Origin: Mycobacterium sp. 852002-51163_SCH5372311
GTDB lineage: Bacteria; Actinomycetota; Actinomycetes; Mycobacteriales; Mycobacteriaceae
Direction: 5' to 3'
Assembly (NCBI RefSeq): GCF_001667115.1
Contig: NZ_LZIJ01000201.1
Coordinates: forward strand, 1-58,901
Length of the DNA: 58,901 nt
Below the pieces are notes generated by a model. It was not told where the DNA came from. It saw nothing but the letters and a program-made list of their open reading frames with translations, and ran no database searches. This document shows, piece after piece, positions 25,057 to 33,839 of this stretch (its first letter is position 1; the number at the start of each line of letters is the position of its first letter). The position numbers and the translations under genes are program-made.

Positions 25057-26073
25057 ATGAATAGAAAAGAGGGAGTAGACGAAAAAGAGATGACCATGCG
25101 CGAGGCGCTGAACCTCGCGCTGGATCAGGCGTTGCAGGCCGACGACAGGGTGTTTCTGCTAGGTGAGGACATTGCCGACCCGGGAGCGTCCGGCCCGACG
25201 GCGGGCCTGTCCACCAAATACGGCCACGACCGGGTCCTGGACACGCCGATTTCGGAGGCCGCGATCGTCGGTGCGGCGATCGGTGCCGCCATCGACGGGA
25301 TGCTGCCGGTAGCCGAGATCATGATCATGGATTTCATCGGCATCGCCGCCGATCAGCTGATCAACAATGCCGCGAAACTGCGGTTCATGACCGGCGGGCG
25401 CACCACCGCACCGATCACCATCCGGACCCAGGTGTATGCCGGGCTGGCCACCGGCGCAACGCATTCGCAGAGCCTGGAGGCGTGGTTCATGCATATTCCG
25501 GGGATGAAGGTGATCGTGCCGTCCACTCCGCGCGACGGCAAAGGCCTGCTGACGTCGGCGATCTTCGACGAGGACCCGTGTCTGTTCGTCGAGACGATCC
25601 GGCTGCAGGGCAAGAAGGGATCGGTACCGGCCGATCCGGGATTCTCAATCCCGTTGGGCCAGGCCGACATCAAACGTCCGGGTACCGACCTGACCGTGAT
25701 CAGCTACGGGCGCAGTGTGCACGACGCGCTGGCGGCCGCGACCATCCTGCAGGAGCAGGGGGTGGACGTCGAGGTCGTCGACCTGCGCACCCTGGTACCT
25801 CTCGACGTGGACACGATCGTCGGCTCCGCCCGTCGCACCCGCAGGGTCGTGGTCGTGCACGACGCGGTCCAATTCGCCGGGCCGGGAGCCGAAATCGCGG
25901 CCATCCTGCAGTCCGAACTGTTCGGCGAGCTGGTCGCACCCATCGAGCGCGTCGGTGCCCGGTTCGTCCCCAACCCTGCGGCGGCGGCGCTCGAGGCCCA
26001 GGTGTATCCCTCGCCGGCACGAATCGTGGCGGCCGCGCAGCGCACGCTGCAGAGGGCGGGAGCCCGTGACTGA
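25057..26073 (+). CDS. Thiamine-diphosphate-dependent dehydrogenase E1 component, beta subunit
   Basis: A 338-residue E1beta (transketolase central plus C-terminal domains). It has MREALNLALDQAL, VFLLGEDIADPG, DTPISEAAIVGAAIGAA and ATGATHSQSLEAWF near the front. The C-terminal half has TVISYGRSVHDALAAA, DLRTLVPLD and VVVVHDAVQFAGPGAEIAA. It forms the alpha2beta2 E1 heterotetramer with the preceding gene. The ATG at 25057 follows GAGGAG; the lysine/glutamate-rich first 15 residues are unusual, so a start at 25090 (MTMREAL) is possible. It overlaps the lipoyl gene by 8 bases, showing translational coupling. Confidence 0.9.
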   Translation: MNRKEGVDEKEMTMREALNLALDQALQADDRVFLLGEDIADPGASGPTAGLSTKYGHDRVLDTPISEAAIVGAAIGAAIDGMLPVAEIMIMDFIGIAADQLINNAAKLRFMTGGRTTAPITIRTQVYAGLATGATHSQSLEAWFMHIPGMKVIVPSTPRDGKGLLTSAIFDEDPCLFVETIRLQGKKGSVPADPGFSIPLGQADIKRPGTDLTVISYGRSVHDALAAATILQEQGVDVEVVDLRTLVPLDVDTIVGSARRTRRVVVVHDAVQFAGPGAEIAAILQSELFGELVAPIERVGARFVPNPAAAALEAQVYPSPARIVAAAQRTLQRAGARD

Positions 26074-26302
26074 CTTCATCATTCGTATCCCCCGGGTGTC
26101 GGTCGCCGTCTCAGAAGCCGAGCTCACCGACCTTCTCGTCGAGGCCGGCGAACATGTCGAAGCGGGCACACCCATCTACGTGATCGCCACCGAGAAGGTG
26201 GAGCAGGAAATCGAAGCCGGCGCCTCCGGCACGGTGCAATGGTCCGGCCAGATCGGAAAGACCTACGACATCGGCGCCCAGATCGGCGTCATCAGCTCAT
26301 AA
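26066..26302 (+). CDS. Stand-alone lipoyl (biotinyl) carrier domain
   Basis: A 78-residue protein that is only a lipoyl/biotinyl attachment domain: IPRVSVAVSEAELTDLLVEA, then the modification site Lys44 in ATEKVEQEIEAG, then a second strand set ending YDIGAQIGVISS. In normal 2-oxo-acid dehydrogenases this domain is fused to an E2 acyltransferase. Here no catalytic E2 or E3 gene follows. It probably carries the acyl or hydroxyalkyl group made by the adjacent E1 to an E2/E3 encoded elsewhere. GTG start at 26066, inside the E1beta stop region. Confidence 0.85.
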   Translation: MTDFIIRIPRVSVAVSEAELTDLLVEAGEHVEAGTPIYVIATEKVEQEIEAGASGTVQWSGQIGKTYDIGAQIGVISS

Positions 26303-26321
26303 CGAAAGGTGAGGGCAGGCA

Positions 26322-27194
26322 ATGGATCTCAACGAGACCCGAGAGAGAATCATCTACCAAAAGGACGGCCCGATCGCGAAGGTCACCCTCAACTGGCCGG
26401 AGAAGGCCAACGCCCAGGATCAGAAGCTGGCCGAAGAGGTCGACGCCGCGCTGCTTGACGCGGATCGCGACTACGACATCAAGGTCCTAATCATGAAGGC
26501 CAACGGTAAGGGCTTCTGCTCGGGCCACGCGATCGGCAACAACGCGGTCGATTACCCGGCTTTCGTGGAAGGCGCGAAGGTCATGGGCACGCCGTGGAAA
26601 CCGCAGACCGACCTGTTCGTGAAGCCCATCCTTAATCTGTGGGAGTTCTCCAAGCCGACCATCGCCCAGGTACACGGCTACTGCGTCGGCGGGGGCACCC
26701 ATTACGGGCTGACCACCGACATCGTCATCGCCTCCGACGACGCCTACTTCTCCTACCCGCCGCTGCAGGGTTTCGGCATGCCGTCCGGCGAATGCTCCAT
26801 CGAGCCATGGGTTTTCATGAACTGGCGGCGCGCGGCTTACTACCTCTATCTCGCCGAGGTCATCGACGCCAAACGGGCGCTGGAGATCGGTCTGGTCAAC
26901 GAGGTCGTCCCGCGCGACGAGCTGGACTCACGGGTCGATGCCATTGCCCGCCACATCGCCCAGGCCCCGATGACAACCCTGCTGGCGACCAAGGCCAACC
27001 TGAAGCGGGCTTGGGAGCTGATGGGCATGCGGGTCCACTGGCAGAGCTCCAACGACCTGGTCGCGCTTGCCTCGGTCAGCAGGGACGTGCAGCAGTTGAT
27101 CCAGACCGTGTTCAAGGACAAGGTGCTGCCGTCCGAACAGGCGCGCCGCCAGGCGGCCGCCGCTGCATCGGCCGACGGCGCAGCGACCAGTTGA
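26322..27194 (+). CDS. Crotonase-fold enoyl-CoA hydratase/isomerase family protein (copy 1)
   Basis: A 290-residue crotonase. The oxyanion-hole segments GKGFCSGHAIG and GYCVGGGTHYGL are present. The catalytic loop is divergent (MPSGECSIEPWVFMNWRRAA rather than the usual PGAGGTQ), which sets it apart from ordinary beta-oxidation hydratases and makes its reaction (hydration, C-C cleavage or ring opening) uncertain. A strong ribosome binding site (AAAGGTGAGG) precedes the ATG, 19 bases after the lipoyl gene. It is paralogous to the minus-strand gene at 31898-32744, sharing MNW, LVNEVVPRDEL and ELMGMRVH. Confidence 0.85.
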   Translation: MDLNETRERIIYQKDGPIAKVTLNWPEKANAQDQKLAEEVDAALLDADRDYDIKVLIMKANGKGFCSGHAIGNNAVDYPAFVEGAKVMGTPWKPQTDLFVKPILNLWEFSKPTIAQVHGYCVGGGTHYGLTTDIVIASDDAYFSYPPLQGFGMPSGECSIEPWVFMNWRRAAYYLYLAEVIDAKRALEIGLVNEVVPRDELDSRVDAIARHIAQAPMTTLLATKANLKRAWELMGMRVHWQSSNDLVALASVSRDVQQLIQTVFKDKVLPSEQARRQAAAAASADGAATS

Positions 27195-27212
27195 GTTTTC
27201 GAGGTTCATCCG

Positions 27213-28748
27213 GTGAACATCGCCGACCACGCGATCACCGCCGGCCACTCGCCGGCCATCATCGTCGCCGACGGTGACACGATCTCGTACGGCGAGCTGT
27301 ACACCCGCAGCCAGCGCGTCGCCGCGGTGCTGCACGATGCGGGGCTGCGCCGCGGCGACGGAGTTGCGCTGGTCCTGCCGAACCGGGCGGAGTGCCTCGA
27401 AATCACCTGGGGCTGCCAGCTTTCCGGGCTTTACTACACCGCCGTCAACACCCACTTCACGCCCGATGAAGTCGCCTACGTCATCGACGACTCCGACGCG
27501 CGGGCGGTGCTGGTCGACGGGTCGATGGGCGAGCTCGCGGCGCATATCCGCGAAGTCAACACCGGCGTCAAGGTCCATCTGGTCGTCGGTCCGGACTTGC
27601 CGGGCTGGCGCCGCTATGAAGACGCGCTGGCGGCGGCGGGCGATGCGCCGCCGCTGTCGGACGGCTCGGAGATGCTCTATTCGTCAGGTACCACCGGGCG
27701 GCCCAAGGCGGTGCGGCGGCCGCTGCCGGCCGACGGCAACGGGTCATGGGCGCAGGCGGTGCTGGAGATGGCGTTGACCCACAAGTACGGGATGAGCCCG
27801 TCGAGCGTGTACCTCTCCCCCGCGCCGCTCTACCACGCCGCCGGGGTGAACTACACCATGGCGGTCCACCGCGTCGGCGCCGCGTCGATCGTCATGCCCA
27901 AGTTCGACGCCGAGAGCGTGCTACGGCTGATCGAGACCCACCGGGTGACTCATGCCCAGTTCGTGCCGACGATGTTCGTGCGGATGCTCAAGCTGCACAG
28001 GGCCGTCCGGCAACGCTATGACGTCTCCAGCTTGCGGTGCGTGATCCACGCGGCCGCGCCCTGCCCGGTGGACGTCAAACACCGGATGATGGAGTGGTTC
28101 GGGCCCATCATTCACGAATATTACGGCGGCACAGAGGGATTCGCCGGGACCACGATCGGCCCCGAAGAGTGGCTCGCGCATCCCGGTTCGGTGGGCGTGC
28201 CGATGTCTCCCGTCCACGTGGTCGGCGACGACGGGGAGGAGCTCCCCGTCGGCCAGGCCGGCGAGCTGTACTTCGAGGGCGGCCCGGCATTCGAGTACTT
28301 CAAGGATCCCGCCAAGACCGCGTCGGTGTACAACGAGCGAGGTTGGCGGACACTGGGAGACATGGGCTACGTCGACGAGGACGGATACCTCTACCTCACC
28401 GACCGCTCGACCTTCATGATCGTCTCCGGTGGGGTCAACATCTATCCGCAGGAGGCCGAAAACCTTCTGGTCATGCACCCGAAACTCGTCGACGCAGCGG
28501 TCTTCGGCATTCCGAACGACGAGTTCGGCGAGGAGGTCAAGGCCGTCGTGCAGCCGGTCGAGGGTGTCACTCCCGGGCCCGACCTGGAGGCCGAGCTCAT
28601 CGAGTACTGCCGAAAACACCTCGCGGGGTACAAGTGCCCGCGCACAATCGAATTCGACCCGCAGCTGCCCCGGGACCCGAACGGAAAGCTTTACAAGAGG
28701 CGTATCCGTGAACGTTACTGGGCGGGGCGGGCGTCGCGAATCGTGTGA
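27213..28748 (+). CDS. Acyl-CoA synthetase / AMP-dependent ligase (FadD type)
   Basis: A 511-residue adenylate-forming enzyme that should activate a carboxylic acid with ATP and CoA. Core motifs are LYSSGTTGRPKAVRRP, HEYYGGTEGFAG, GWRTLGDMGYVDEDGYLYL, DRSTFMIVSGGVNIYPQE and the C-terminal lysine motif RDPNGKLYKRR. GTG start, 18 bases after the crotonase gene. In context it probably loads the pathway's acid onto CoA for the crotonase. Confidence 0.9.
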   Translation: MNIADHAITAGHSPAIIVADGDTISYGELYTRSQRVAAVLHDAGLRRGDGVALVLPNRAECLEITWGCQLSGLYYTAVNTHFTPDEVAYVIDDSDARAVLVDGSMGELAAHIREVNTGVKVHLVVGPDLPGWRRYEDALAAAGDAPPLSDGSEMLYSSGTTGRPKAVRRPLPADGNGSWAQAVLEMALTHKYGMSPSSVYLSPAPLYHAAGVNYTMAVHRVGAASIVMPKFDAESVLRLIETHRVTHAQFVPTMFVRMLKLHRAVRQRYDVSSLRCVIHAAAPCPVDVKHRMMEWFGPIIHEYYGGTEGFAGTTIGPEEWLAHPGSVGVPMSPVHVVGDDGEELPVGQAGELYFEGGPAFEYFKDPAKTASVYNERGWRTLGDMGYVDEDGYLYLTDRSTFMIVSGGVNIYPQEAENLLVMHPKLVDAAVFGIPNDEFGEEVKAVVQPVEGVTPGPDLEAELIEYCRKHLAGYKCPRTIEFDPQLPRDPNGKLYKRRIRERYWAGRASRIV

Positions 28749-28775
28749 CCCCGCATCGAAGAAGGATGGCTTGCG

Positions 28776-30158
28776 ATGGCTAGTGTGAGCACCGACGTGA
28801 ACTGGACGCCGCTTCCGGTGCCATGGGCCGTACAGATGCCCGATCGTATTCCCAAGCAGCGCTACTACGACCCGGACTTCTACGCGCTGGAAAACGAGAT
28901 GTTCTGGCCGCGCGTGTGGCAGATGGCGTGCCGCCTCGAAGAGATCCCCAAGCCCGGCGACTTCGTGGAGTACGAGATCCTGGACGACTCGATCATCGTG
29001 GTGCGCGTCGACGCCGAAACGGTACGCGCCTATCACAACGCCTGCCGACATCGGGGAGTAAAGCTGGTGGAAGGCAACGGATCTCGGCGCACATTCGTCT
29101 GTCCTTTCCATGGGTGGTGTTGGGGTGTCGACGGACGCAACACCTTCGTCGCACGCCCGGAGGTGTTCGCCGAGGAGAACCTGTGCCCCGACGATCTCCG
29201 CCTTGTCTCGGTCCGTTGCGAGCTGTGGGGTGGATGCGCGTGGATCAACTTCGACGACCATGCGCCGGCGCTGCGCGACTGCCAGGAGCCGTTCGCGTCG
29301 ACCTACGACGCATGGGAGGTCGAATCGTTGCGGGTCGAGTGGTGGCAGTCGTGCCGCCTCCCGGTGAACTGGAAGCTGGCGACGGCGGCGTTCATGGAGG
29401 GCTACCACGTCCCCCAGACGCATCCCCAGCTGCTGCCGTCCGCGCAGACGGGCGGTCTGTCTTGCGCGGTGCACCCCGTCGTCCAGAGCAGTTTGTATTT
29501 CATGCGCACGCTGGGCGACGGCATGGGCGGGATGACTCACGAGAACGACGTCCGAATCGCCGAGGGACTGCAGACCATCCAGCTGCCGCCGGATCCGGCC
29601 GAAGCGCTGACCGCCTGGCGCAGCGCACTCAACGACGCCGTCGTCAGCTGGCACCGGGCCCGGGGCAGTACCATGCCCGATCTCAACGACCTGGTTCGAC
29701 GCGGGATCACCGACGCGATCGGGTTCTGCTTCCCGCACCACTTCATCCTGCCCACCTACAGCAGCGCCTCGTCGTACCGGATACGCCCGCTGGGGCCAGA
29801 GGAGACATTGTTCGAGATCTGGTCCCTCACCCGTCTGCCCTCCGATGTTTCCGCGGGAAAGCCCACCCCGCCCGAGCCCATGCCGCCGGACGACCCGCGC
29901 TGGCCGCCAATCCCCGCCCAGGACTTCTCCAACTTGCCCCGACAGCAGAAAGGCCTGCACTCCAAGGGGTTTGAGTACATGCGGCTGTCCAACCAGATCG
30001 AGGGACTGATCTCGAATTTCGAACGTGTCGTCGACGGATTCCTCGCGGGCCTGCCTTATGACGCGCTGATACCGGCGATCCAGAAGACGAACACCACCAT
30101 CGACGTCCCGGTCGCCGACTTGGGATTCAGTGCTCCTGTCGCTTCGGAGGCACGATGA
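28776..30158 (+). CDS. Rieske non-heme iron oxygenase, alpha (catalytic) subunit
   Basis: A 460-residue aromatic-ring-hydroxylating-type oxygenase. The Rieske [2Fe-2S] ligands are Cys90-x-His92 (NACRHRG) and Cys109-x2-His112 (CPFHGWCWG). The mononuclear iron site is MEGYHVPQTHP, with the two histidines spaced HxxxxH as usual, but the nearby bridging position reads Glu rather than the typical Asp. No ferredoxin, reductase or beta subunit is encoded next to it, so electrons must come from elsewhere. The ribosome binding site AAGGA precedes the ATG. The stop overlaps the next start by 4 bases (ATGA). Confidence 0.9.
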   Translation: MASVSTDVNWTPLPVPWAVQMPDRIPKQRYYDPDFYALENEMFWPRVWQMACRLEEIPKPGDFVEYEILDDSIIVVRVDAETVRAYHNACRHRGVKLVEGNGSRRTFVCPFHGWCWGVDGRNTFVARPEVFAEENLCPDDLRLVSVRCELWGGCAWINFDDHAPALRDCQEPFASTYDAWEVESLRVEWWQSCRLPVNWKLATAAFMEGYHVPQTHPQLLPSAQTGGLSCAVHPVVQSSLYFMRTLGDGMGGMTHENDVRIAEGLQTIQLPPDPAEALTAWRSALNDAVVSWHRARGSTMPDLNDLVRRGITDAIGFCFPHHFILPTYSSASSYRIRPLGPEETLFEIWSLTRLPSDVSAGKPTPPEPMPPDDPRWPPIPAQDFSNLPRQQKGLHSKGFEYMRLSNQIEGLISNFERVVDGFLAGLPYDALIPAIQKTNTTIDVPVADLGFSAPVASEAR

Positions 30159-31822
30159 CCAACTGGGATCACTCCGTTGACCTCCTGATCGCGGGCAGCG
30201 GCGGGGGCGGGATGGTGGCGGCGCTCGCGGCGCTCGACTCGGGGATCGAGCCGCTGGTGATCGAAAAGCAGGGATTGGTCGGTGGTTCCACGGGGCTTTC
30301 CGGCGGCATGGTGTGGCTGCCGAACAACCCGCTGATGCGCGCCGCAGGCATCCCCGACTCGTACGAGGACGGTCTGGCGTACTTCGACGACGTCGTCGGC
30401 GACATCGGCCCGGCCTCATCGCCGGCGCGCCGCGAAATGTTTCTCAGCGCCGGCTACGAGATGATCGAATTCCTCACGCACAAGGGTGTTCGATTCGTGC
30501 GGTGCCCAGGCTGGAGCGACTACTACCCGAATCACAAGGGCGGCAACGAAGCCGGGCGCGCCGTCGAGGGAGTCCCGTACGACGCGGCAGCGCTGGGTAA
30601 TTGGAGGGACAAGGTCCAGCCCTCGATGAGCAAGAACTACGGCGGATTCGTTCTCAAGACGAACGAGCTTCGCGCGGTGCAGTACTTCAATCGGTCGCCG
30701 CGTGCTTTCGCTGTAGCGGTGCGGGTGTTCGCGCGCACGCGGGCGGCCCGGCTGCGCCGTCGGGAGATGCTGACCAACGGTGCGTCACTCATCGGACAGA
30801 TGCTGAAAGTGTTGATGGACCTTCGCGGCGAGCCGCCGATCTGGACCGGAGCCGCGATGGAGGACCTGATCGTCGAAGACGGCCGTATCGTCGGAGCCCG
30901 GGTCGCTCGCAACGGCACCTCGCTGAACATCGAGGCCCGCAAGGGTGTCCTGCTGGCGGCGGGCGGTTTCAGTCGCAACGCCGATATGCGTCGCCGCTAC
31001 AGCGGCGAGCAGCCCAACGAGGGGCTGTGGTCGATCGCCAACGCCGGCGACACCGGCGAAGTGCTGCAGACGGCGATCGAGCTTGGCGCGAAAACCGACC
31101 TGATGGACGAGGCCTGGTGGCTGCCATCGGTTTTCATCGCCGACGGAGGCGACGCCGCCAAGGCGCTCGGCAGCGGCCGGCAGCGGCCCGGGGCGATCTA
31201 TGTCGACGGAACCGGCCGACGGTTCTGCAACGAGTCGAACTCCTACGTCGAAGTCGGCAAGGCGATGTACGCCAACAAGGCGGTGCCGTGCTGGATGGTC
31301 TTCGACGAGGGTTACATTGGCAGGTACGTGTCGGGGGCGAACCCGTTCCGCAAACGTCGCCTGCCCGAAGAACTGATCGAGCGGGGCGCGGTGCTGCGGG
31401 GTGGCACCATCGCCGATCTGGCACGGCAGATGGATGTGCCTCCCGACGCGCTGGAGCAGACTGTGCAGCGGTTCAACGAATTCGCGGCCAGGGGCCTCGA
31501 CCCCGACTTCGGGCGCGGCCAGTCGGCCTACAACGACTGCCTGGGAGATCCCGGGTATCGCCCGAACGCCGCGCTCGGGCCGCTCGACCACGCACCGTAC
31601 TACGCCACCAAAGTCGTTCCCGCCGATGTGGGAACCTGCGGAGGACTGGTCACCAACGAGCACGCGCAGGTCCTGGACACGAACGAGCGCGTGATCGAAG
31701 GGTTGTATGCCACCGGCAACATCACGGCGACTGTGATGGGTCGCAAATATCTGGGCGCCGGGGGAAGCATCGCCTACACGATGATCTTCGGGTACGTGGC
31801 CGCCCGCCACGCCGCCGGTTAG
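30155..31822 (+). CDS. FAD-dependent 3-ketosteroid delta-1-dehydrogenase-like flavoprotein
   Basis: A 555-residue flavoprotein of the FAD_binding_2/KstD group. It has an N-terminal dinucleotide motif (LLIAGSGGGGMVAALAALDS, LVIEKQGLVGGSTGLSGGMV) and the C-terminal ATGNITATVMGRKYLGAGGS, which keeps the Tyr and Gly (Y-x3-G) used by KstD to polarise the 3-keto group. It probably dehydrogenates a cyclic ketone; whether the substrate is a steroid cannot be read from sequence. It is the last gene of the operon and is followed by a GC-rich hairpin. Confidence 0.85.
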   Translation: MTNWDHSVDLLIAGSGGGGMVAALAALDSGIEPLVIEKQGLVGGSTGLSGGMVWLPNNPLMRAAGIPDSYEDGLAYFDDVVGDIGPASSPARREMFLSAGYEMIEFLTHKGVRFVRCPGWSDYYPNHKGGNEAGRAVEGVPYDAAALGNWRDKVQPSMSKNYGGFVLKTNELRAVQYFNRSPRAFAVAVRVFARTRAARLRRREMLTNGASLIGQMLKVLMDLRGEPPIWTGAAMEDLIVEDGRIVGARVARNGTSLNIEARKGVLLAAGGFSRNADMRRRYSGEQPNEGLWSIANAGDTGEVLQTAIELGAKTDLMDEAWWLPSVFIADGGDAAKALGSGRQRPGAIYVDGTGRRFCNESNSYVEVGKAMYANKAVPCWMVFDEGYIGRYVSGANPFRKRRLPEELIERGAVLRGGTIADLARQMDVPPDALEQTVQRFNEFAARGLDPDFGRGQSAYNDCLGDPGYRPNAALGPLDHAPYYATKVVPADVGTCGGLVTNEHAQVLDTNERVIEGLYATGNITATVMGRKYLGAGGSIAYTMIFGYVAARHAAG

Positions 31823-31842
31823 GTTGCGCGAGCTGGGGGCAC

Positions 31843-31858
31843 CTCCCGCTTGCGGGGG
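31843..31858. terminator. GC-rich hairpin after the KstD-like gene
   Basis: CTCCCGC-TT-GCGGGGG, 21 bases after the stop of the flavoprotein gene, within a longer G/C-run context. A likely terminator shared with the convergent crotonase gene. No T-run is present. Confidence 0.45.
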
Positions 31859-31860
31859 AA

Positions 31861-31912
31861 CGCAAAAGCACGCGACACGCCGGGCTTGCTTGTGCCTTTA
31901 CGTCTGCTCGCC
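31861..31912. repeat. Degenerate copy of the CGAGCAGACG palindromic repeat family
   Basis: The right half (GTGCCTTTACGTCTGCTCGCC) is, in reverse, the GGCGAGCAGACG arm found at 39055 and 43794. The left half (CGCAAAAGCAC) is its weak partner. The arm encodes the last codons and stop of the minus-strand crotonase (GAG CAG ACG TAA). Confidence 0.5.
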
Positions 31913-32744
31913 GTCGACGAAGTCGCGTGGTTTCAGCCCTGATTGCATGAGCTCGGCCCGCCGCGCCTGAACGTCGGATGCCGCGCCGACCATGTTCGTC
32001 AAGATGTGGCTGACCTGCAGGTGCACCCGCATGCCCATCAACTCCCACGCGCGCTTCACGTTGTTCTTCACCGCCATCAGGGTCGTCAACGGGATCTGCG
32101 CGATCTTGCGTGCCATCTCTTCGACGACATCCTCGAGCTCGTCGCGCGGCACCACCCTGTTGAGCAGGCCCCACTCGAGGGCTTGCTGGGCCGACAATGT
32201 CGGGGCGAGCAGCAGCCAGTCCATGGTACGGTGCCAGTTCATCAGCAGCCACGGCTCGATCATGGTGTGCCCGCCGGGTTCTCCGAGGCTCTGGGCAAGC
32301 GGCATCTGGAAGTACGCGTCTTCGGACGCCACACAGAAGTCGGTCAGCAGACCGAGGTAGATCCCGCCGCCCATGCAGTATCCGTGGATCTGCGAGATCG
32401 TCGGTTTGGGAAACTCCCACAGGTACAGCGTCGGCCAGAGAAACAGGTCGGCGGTGCCCTTGTACAGGTCCTCGAAGGTATTTCCGAAGTCTGGGTAAGG
32501 GTTTTCGTCCGGGCTCCAGCGCGCCACGTGCCCGCCGCAGAAGCCTTTGCCGTTGGCCTTGAGTATGACGACTTTGATTTCCTTGTCGCGGTCTGCCTCG
32601 TGCAGGCAGTCGTCGACTTCGGTGACCAGGACCGCATCCTTGGTGTTGGCCTTGTCGACTCGGTTCAGGATGATCCGCGCAATCGGCGGTTCGCGTTCGT
32701 AGATGACCGCTTCGAGCACACGCCGCTCCATGCCGGGTGACATT
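31898..32744 (-). CDS. Crotonase-fold enoyl-CoA hydratase/isomerase family protein (copy 2)
   Basis: A 281-residue crotonase: oxyanion-hole segments GKGFCGGHVARW and GYCMGGGIYLGL, and a divergent catalytic loop LGEPGGHTMIEPWLLMNWHR. It clearly belongs to the same subfamily as the gene at 26322 (shared NRVVPRDEL and AWELMGMRVH) but faces the opposite way, converging on the flavoprotein gene. The start is uncertain: the ATG at 32742-32744 or at 32730-32732 fits the family length; the open frame runs to 33049 but without similarity. The last codons come from a repeat element. It is divergent from the hydratase operon across about 250 bases. Confidence 0.85.
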
Positions 32745-32996
32745 ACCGGATAGCGCGGTGCCGGCGAACGACTCGCGATTTCCCGCCTGATTCCTGTTGT
32801 GCCGCCGCACATCTTGTCGACAGCCGTAGGCTCCGACGAAGAGGGCTGCAGCCATATTCGCCGGATATTTCCAACGCGGGATGGTTGCGTGATGTCGAGC
32901 GTTGCGGTGTGCTGGGCTAGAAGCATTTGCCCCGAGCCGCTGGGCGGGATCCGCTGCGGCTGCACGGGACGGTTCCCTCGGCGAATGGAGCTCGGC

Positions 32997-33839
32997 ATGC
33001 CAACTGCGTCAGAGCGTGCAGCCCAGCTCGACCTGGTGGCCCGGCTCAAGTCCTCCTATCCGGAGCTTCCCGACGCCCCCACCCCCGATCTCCTGGACCA
33101 CGAGCGAATTGCCGCCTACCTCAAGACGCCGCATGACGTCGGCGGTGAGCCGGATGTGCCCCTCAGATTCGAGAACAAGCAGTACGAGATGTGGGAAGAG
33201 AACACCTATGTTTTGTGCGAGGTTCTCGGCTGGCGCGGGATCTGGTTGTCAGAGGAACGACGCCGGATGGGCAACGTCGACCTCGGCCGCACCATCTACC
33301 TGGGCCTTCCCTATTACGGGCGATGGCTGTTGGCGGTCGCTCGCATCCTGGTCGAGAAACACCACATCGGGCTCAGCGAGTTGGCCGAACGCATGGCCGA
33401 AGTCAAGGCGCGATACCCGGAAGGCCTGCAGGGAAACTCATTGGCGGCCAAGCCGAAGTTCGAAGGTGATCCGTCCGGCGTCGAACGCAACAGTCACCAT
33501 AGGCATGCGGTCGGCAAGGGCGACCCCCAAGTGTTCGCCGGCCACGCCGGCGAGCCCAGGTTTCGAGTCGGCGACCACGTCGTGGTGCGGGACCTTCCGG
33601 TCCTGCTGTACACCCGCACTCAGGAGTACTTGCGTGGTGCCAGAGGCGAAATCGCGGTCGTCTCATACGAAAGCCCGGCGGCTGAGGACGAGACGTGGGA
33701 CCGCCCGGACATGAAGCCGGAGTGGTTTTACATCGTTCGGTTCAACCTCTCCGAGCTGTGGCACGGCTACACCGGACCCGGCAACGACACGTTGCAGACC
33801 GAGATCCCGGAGCGATGGCTGGAAAGGGCCTCAGCATGA
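32997..33839 (+). CDS. Nitrile hydratase / thiocyanate hydrolase beta-type subunit
   Basis: A 280-residue protein with the two parts of a nitrile hydratase beta subunit. The first is a helical N-terminal domain (YVLCEVLGWRGIWLSEERRR, LPYYGRWLLAVARILVEKHH, LSELAERMAEVKARYPEGL). The second is a C-terminal SH3-like barrel (FRVGDHVVVRDLPVL, YLRGARGEIAVV, WFYIVRFNLSELWHGYTGPG). It is longer at the N-terminus than the usual beta subunit of about 220 residues. The ATG at 32997 is chosen for the GGAG 6 bases upstream. The stop overlaps the alpha start (ATGA), so the two are made together. It would form the metal-enzyme heterodimer that hydrates nitriles or thiocyanate. Confidence 0.85.
   Translation: MPTASERAAQLDLVARLKSSYPELPDAPTPDLLDHERIAAYLKTPHDVGGEPDVPLRFENKQYEMWEENTYVLCEVLGWRGIWLSEERRRMGNVDLGRTIYLGLPYYGRWLLAVARILVEKHHIGLSELAERMAEVKARYPEGLQGNSLAAKPKFEGDPSGVERNSHHRHAVGKGDPQVFAGHAGEPRFRVGDHVVVRDLPVLLYTRTQEYLRGARGEIAVVSYESPAAEDETWDRPDMKPEWFYIVRFNLSELWHGYTGPGNDTLQTEIPERWLERASA

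Noticed and set aside
27921..30419. 832-codon minus-strand open frame
   Set aside because: Antisense to the acyl-CoA synthetase and Rieske genes, whose motifs are unambiguous; the minus frame has shadow-type composition.
31722..32855. 377-codon minus-strand frame overlapping the second crotonase
   Set aside because: A frame shadow of the crotonase gene with very high Arg/Gly content and none of the crotonase motifs.
32850..32870. ATATTCGCCGGATAT upstream of the hydratase operon as an operator
   Set aside because: An imperfect palindrome with too few matched bases to distinguish from chance, and no second copy in the gap.
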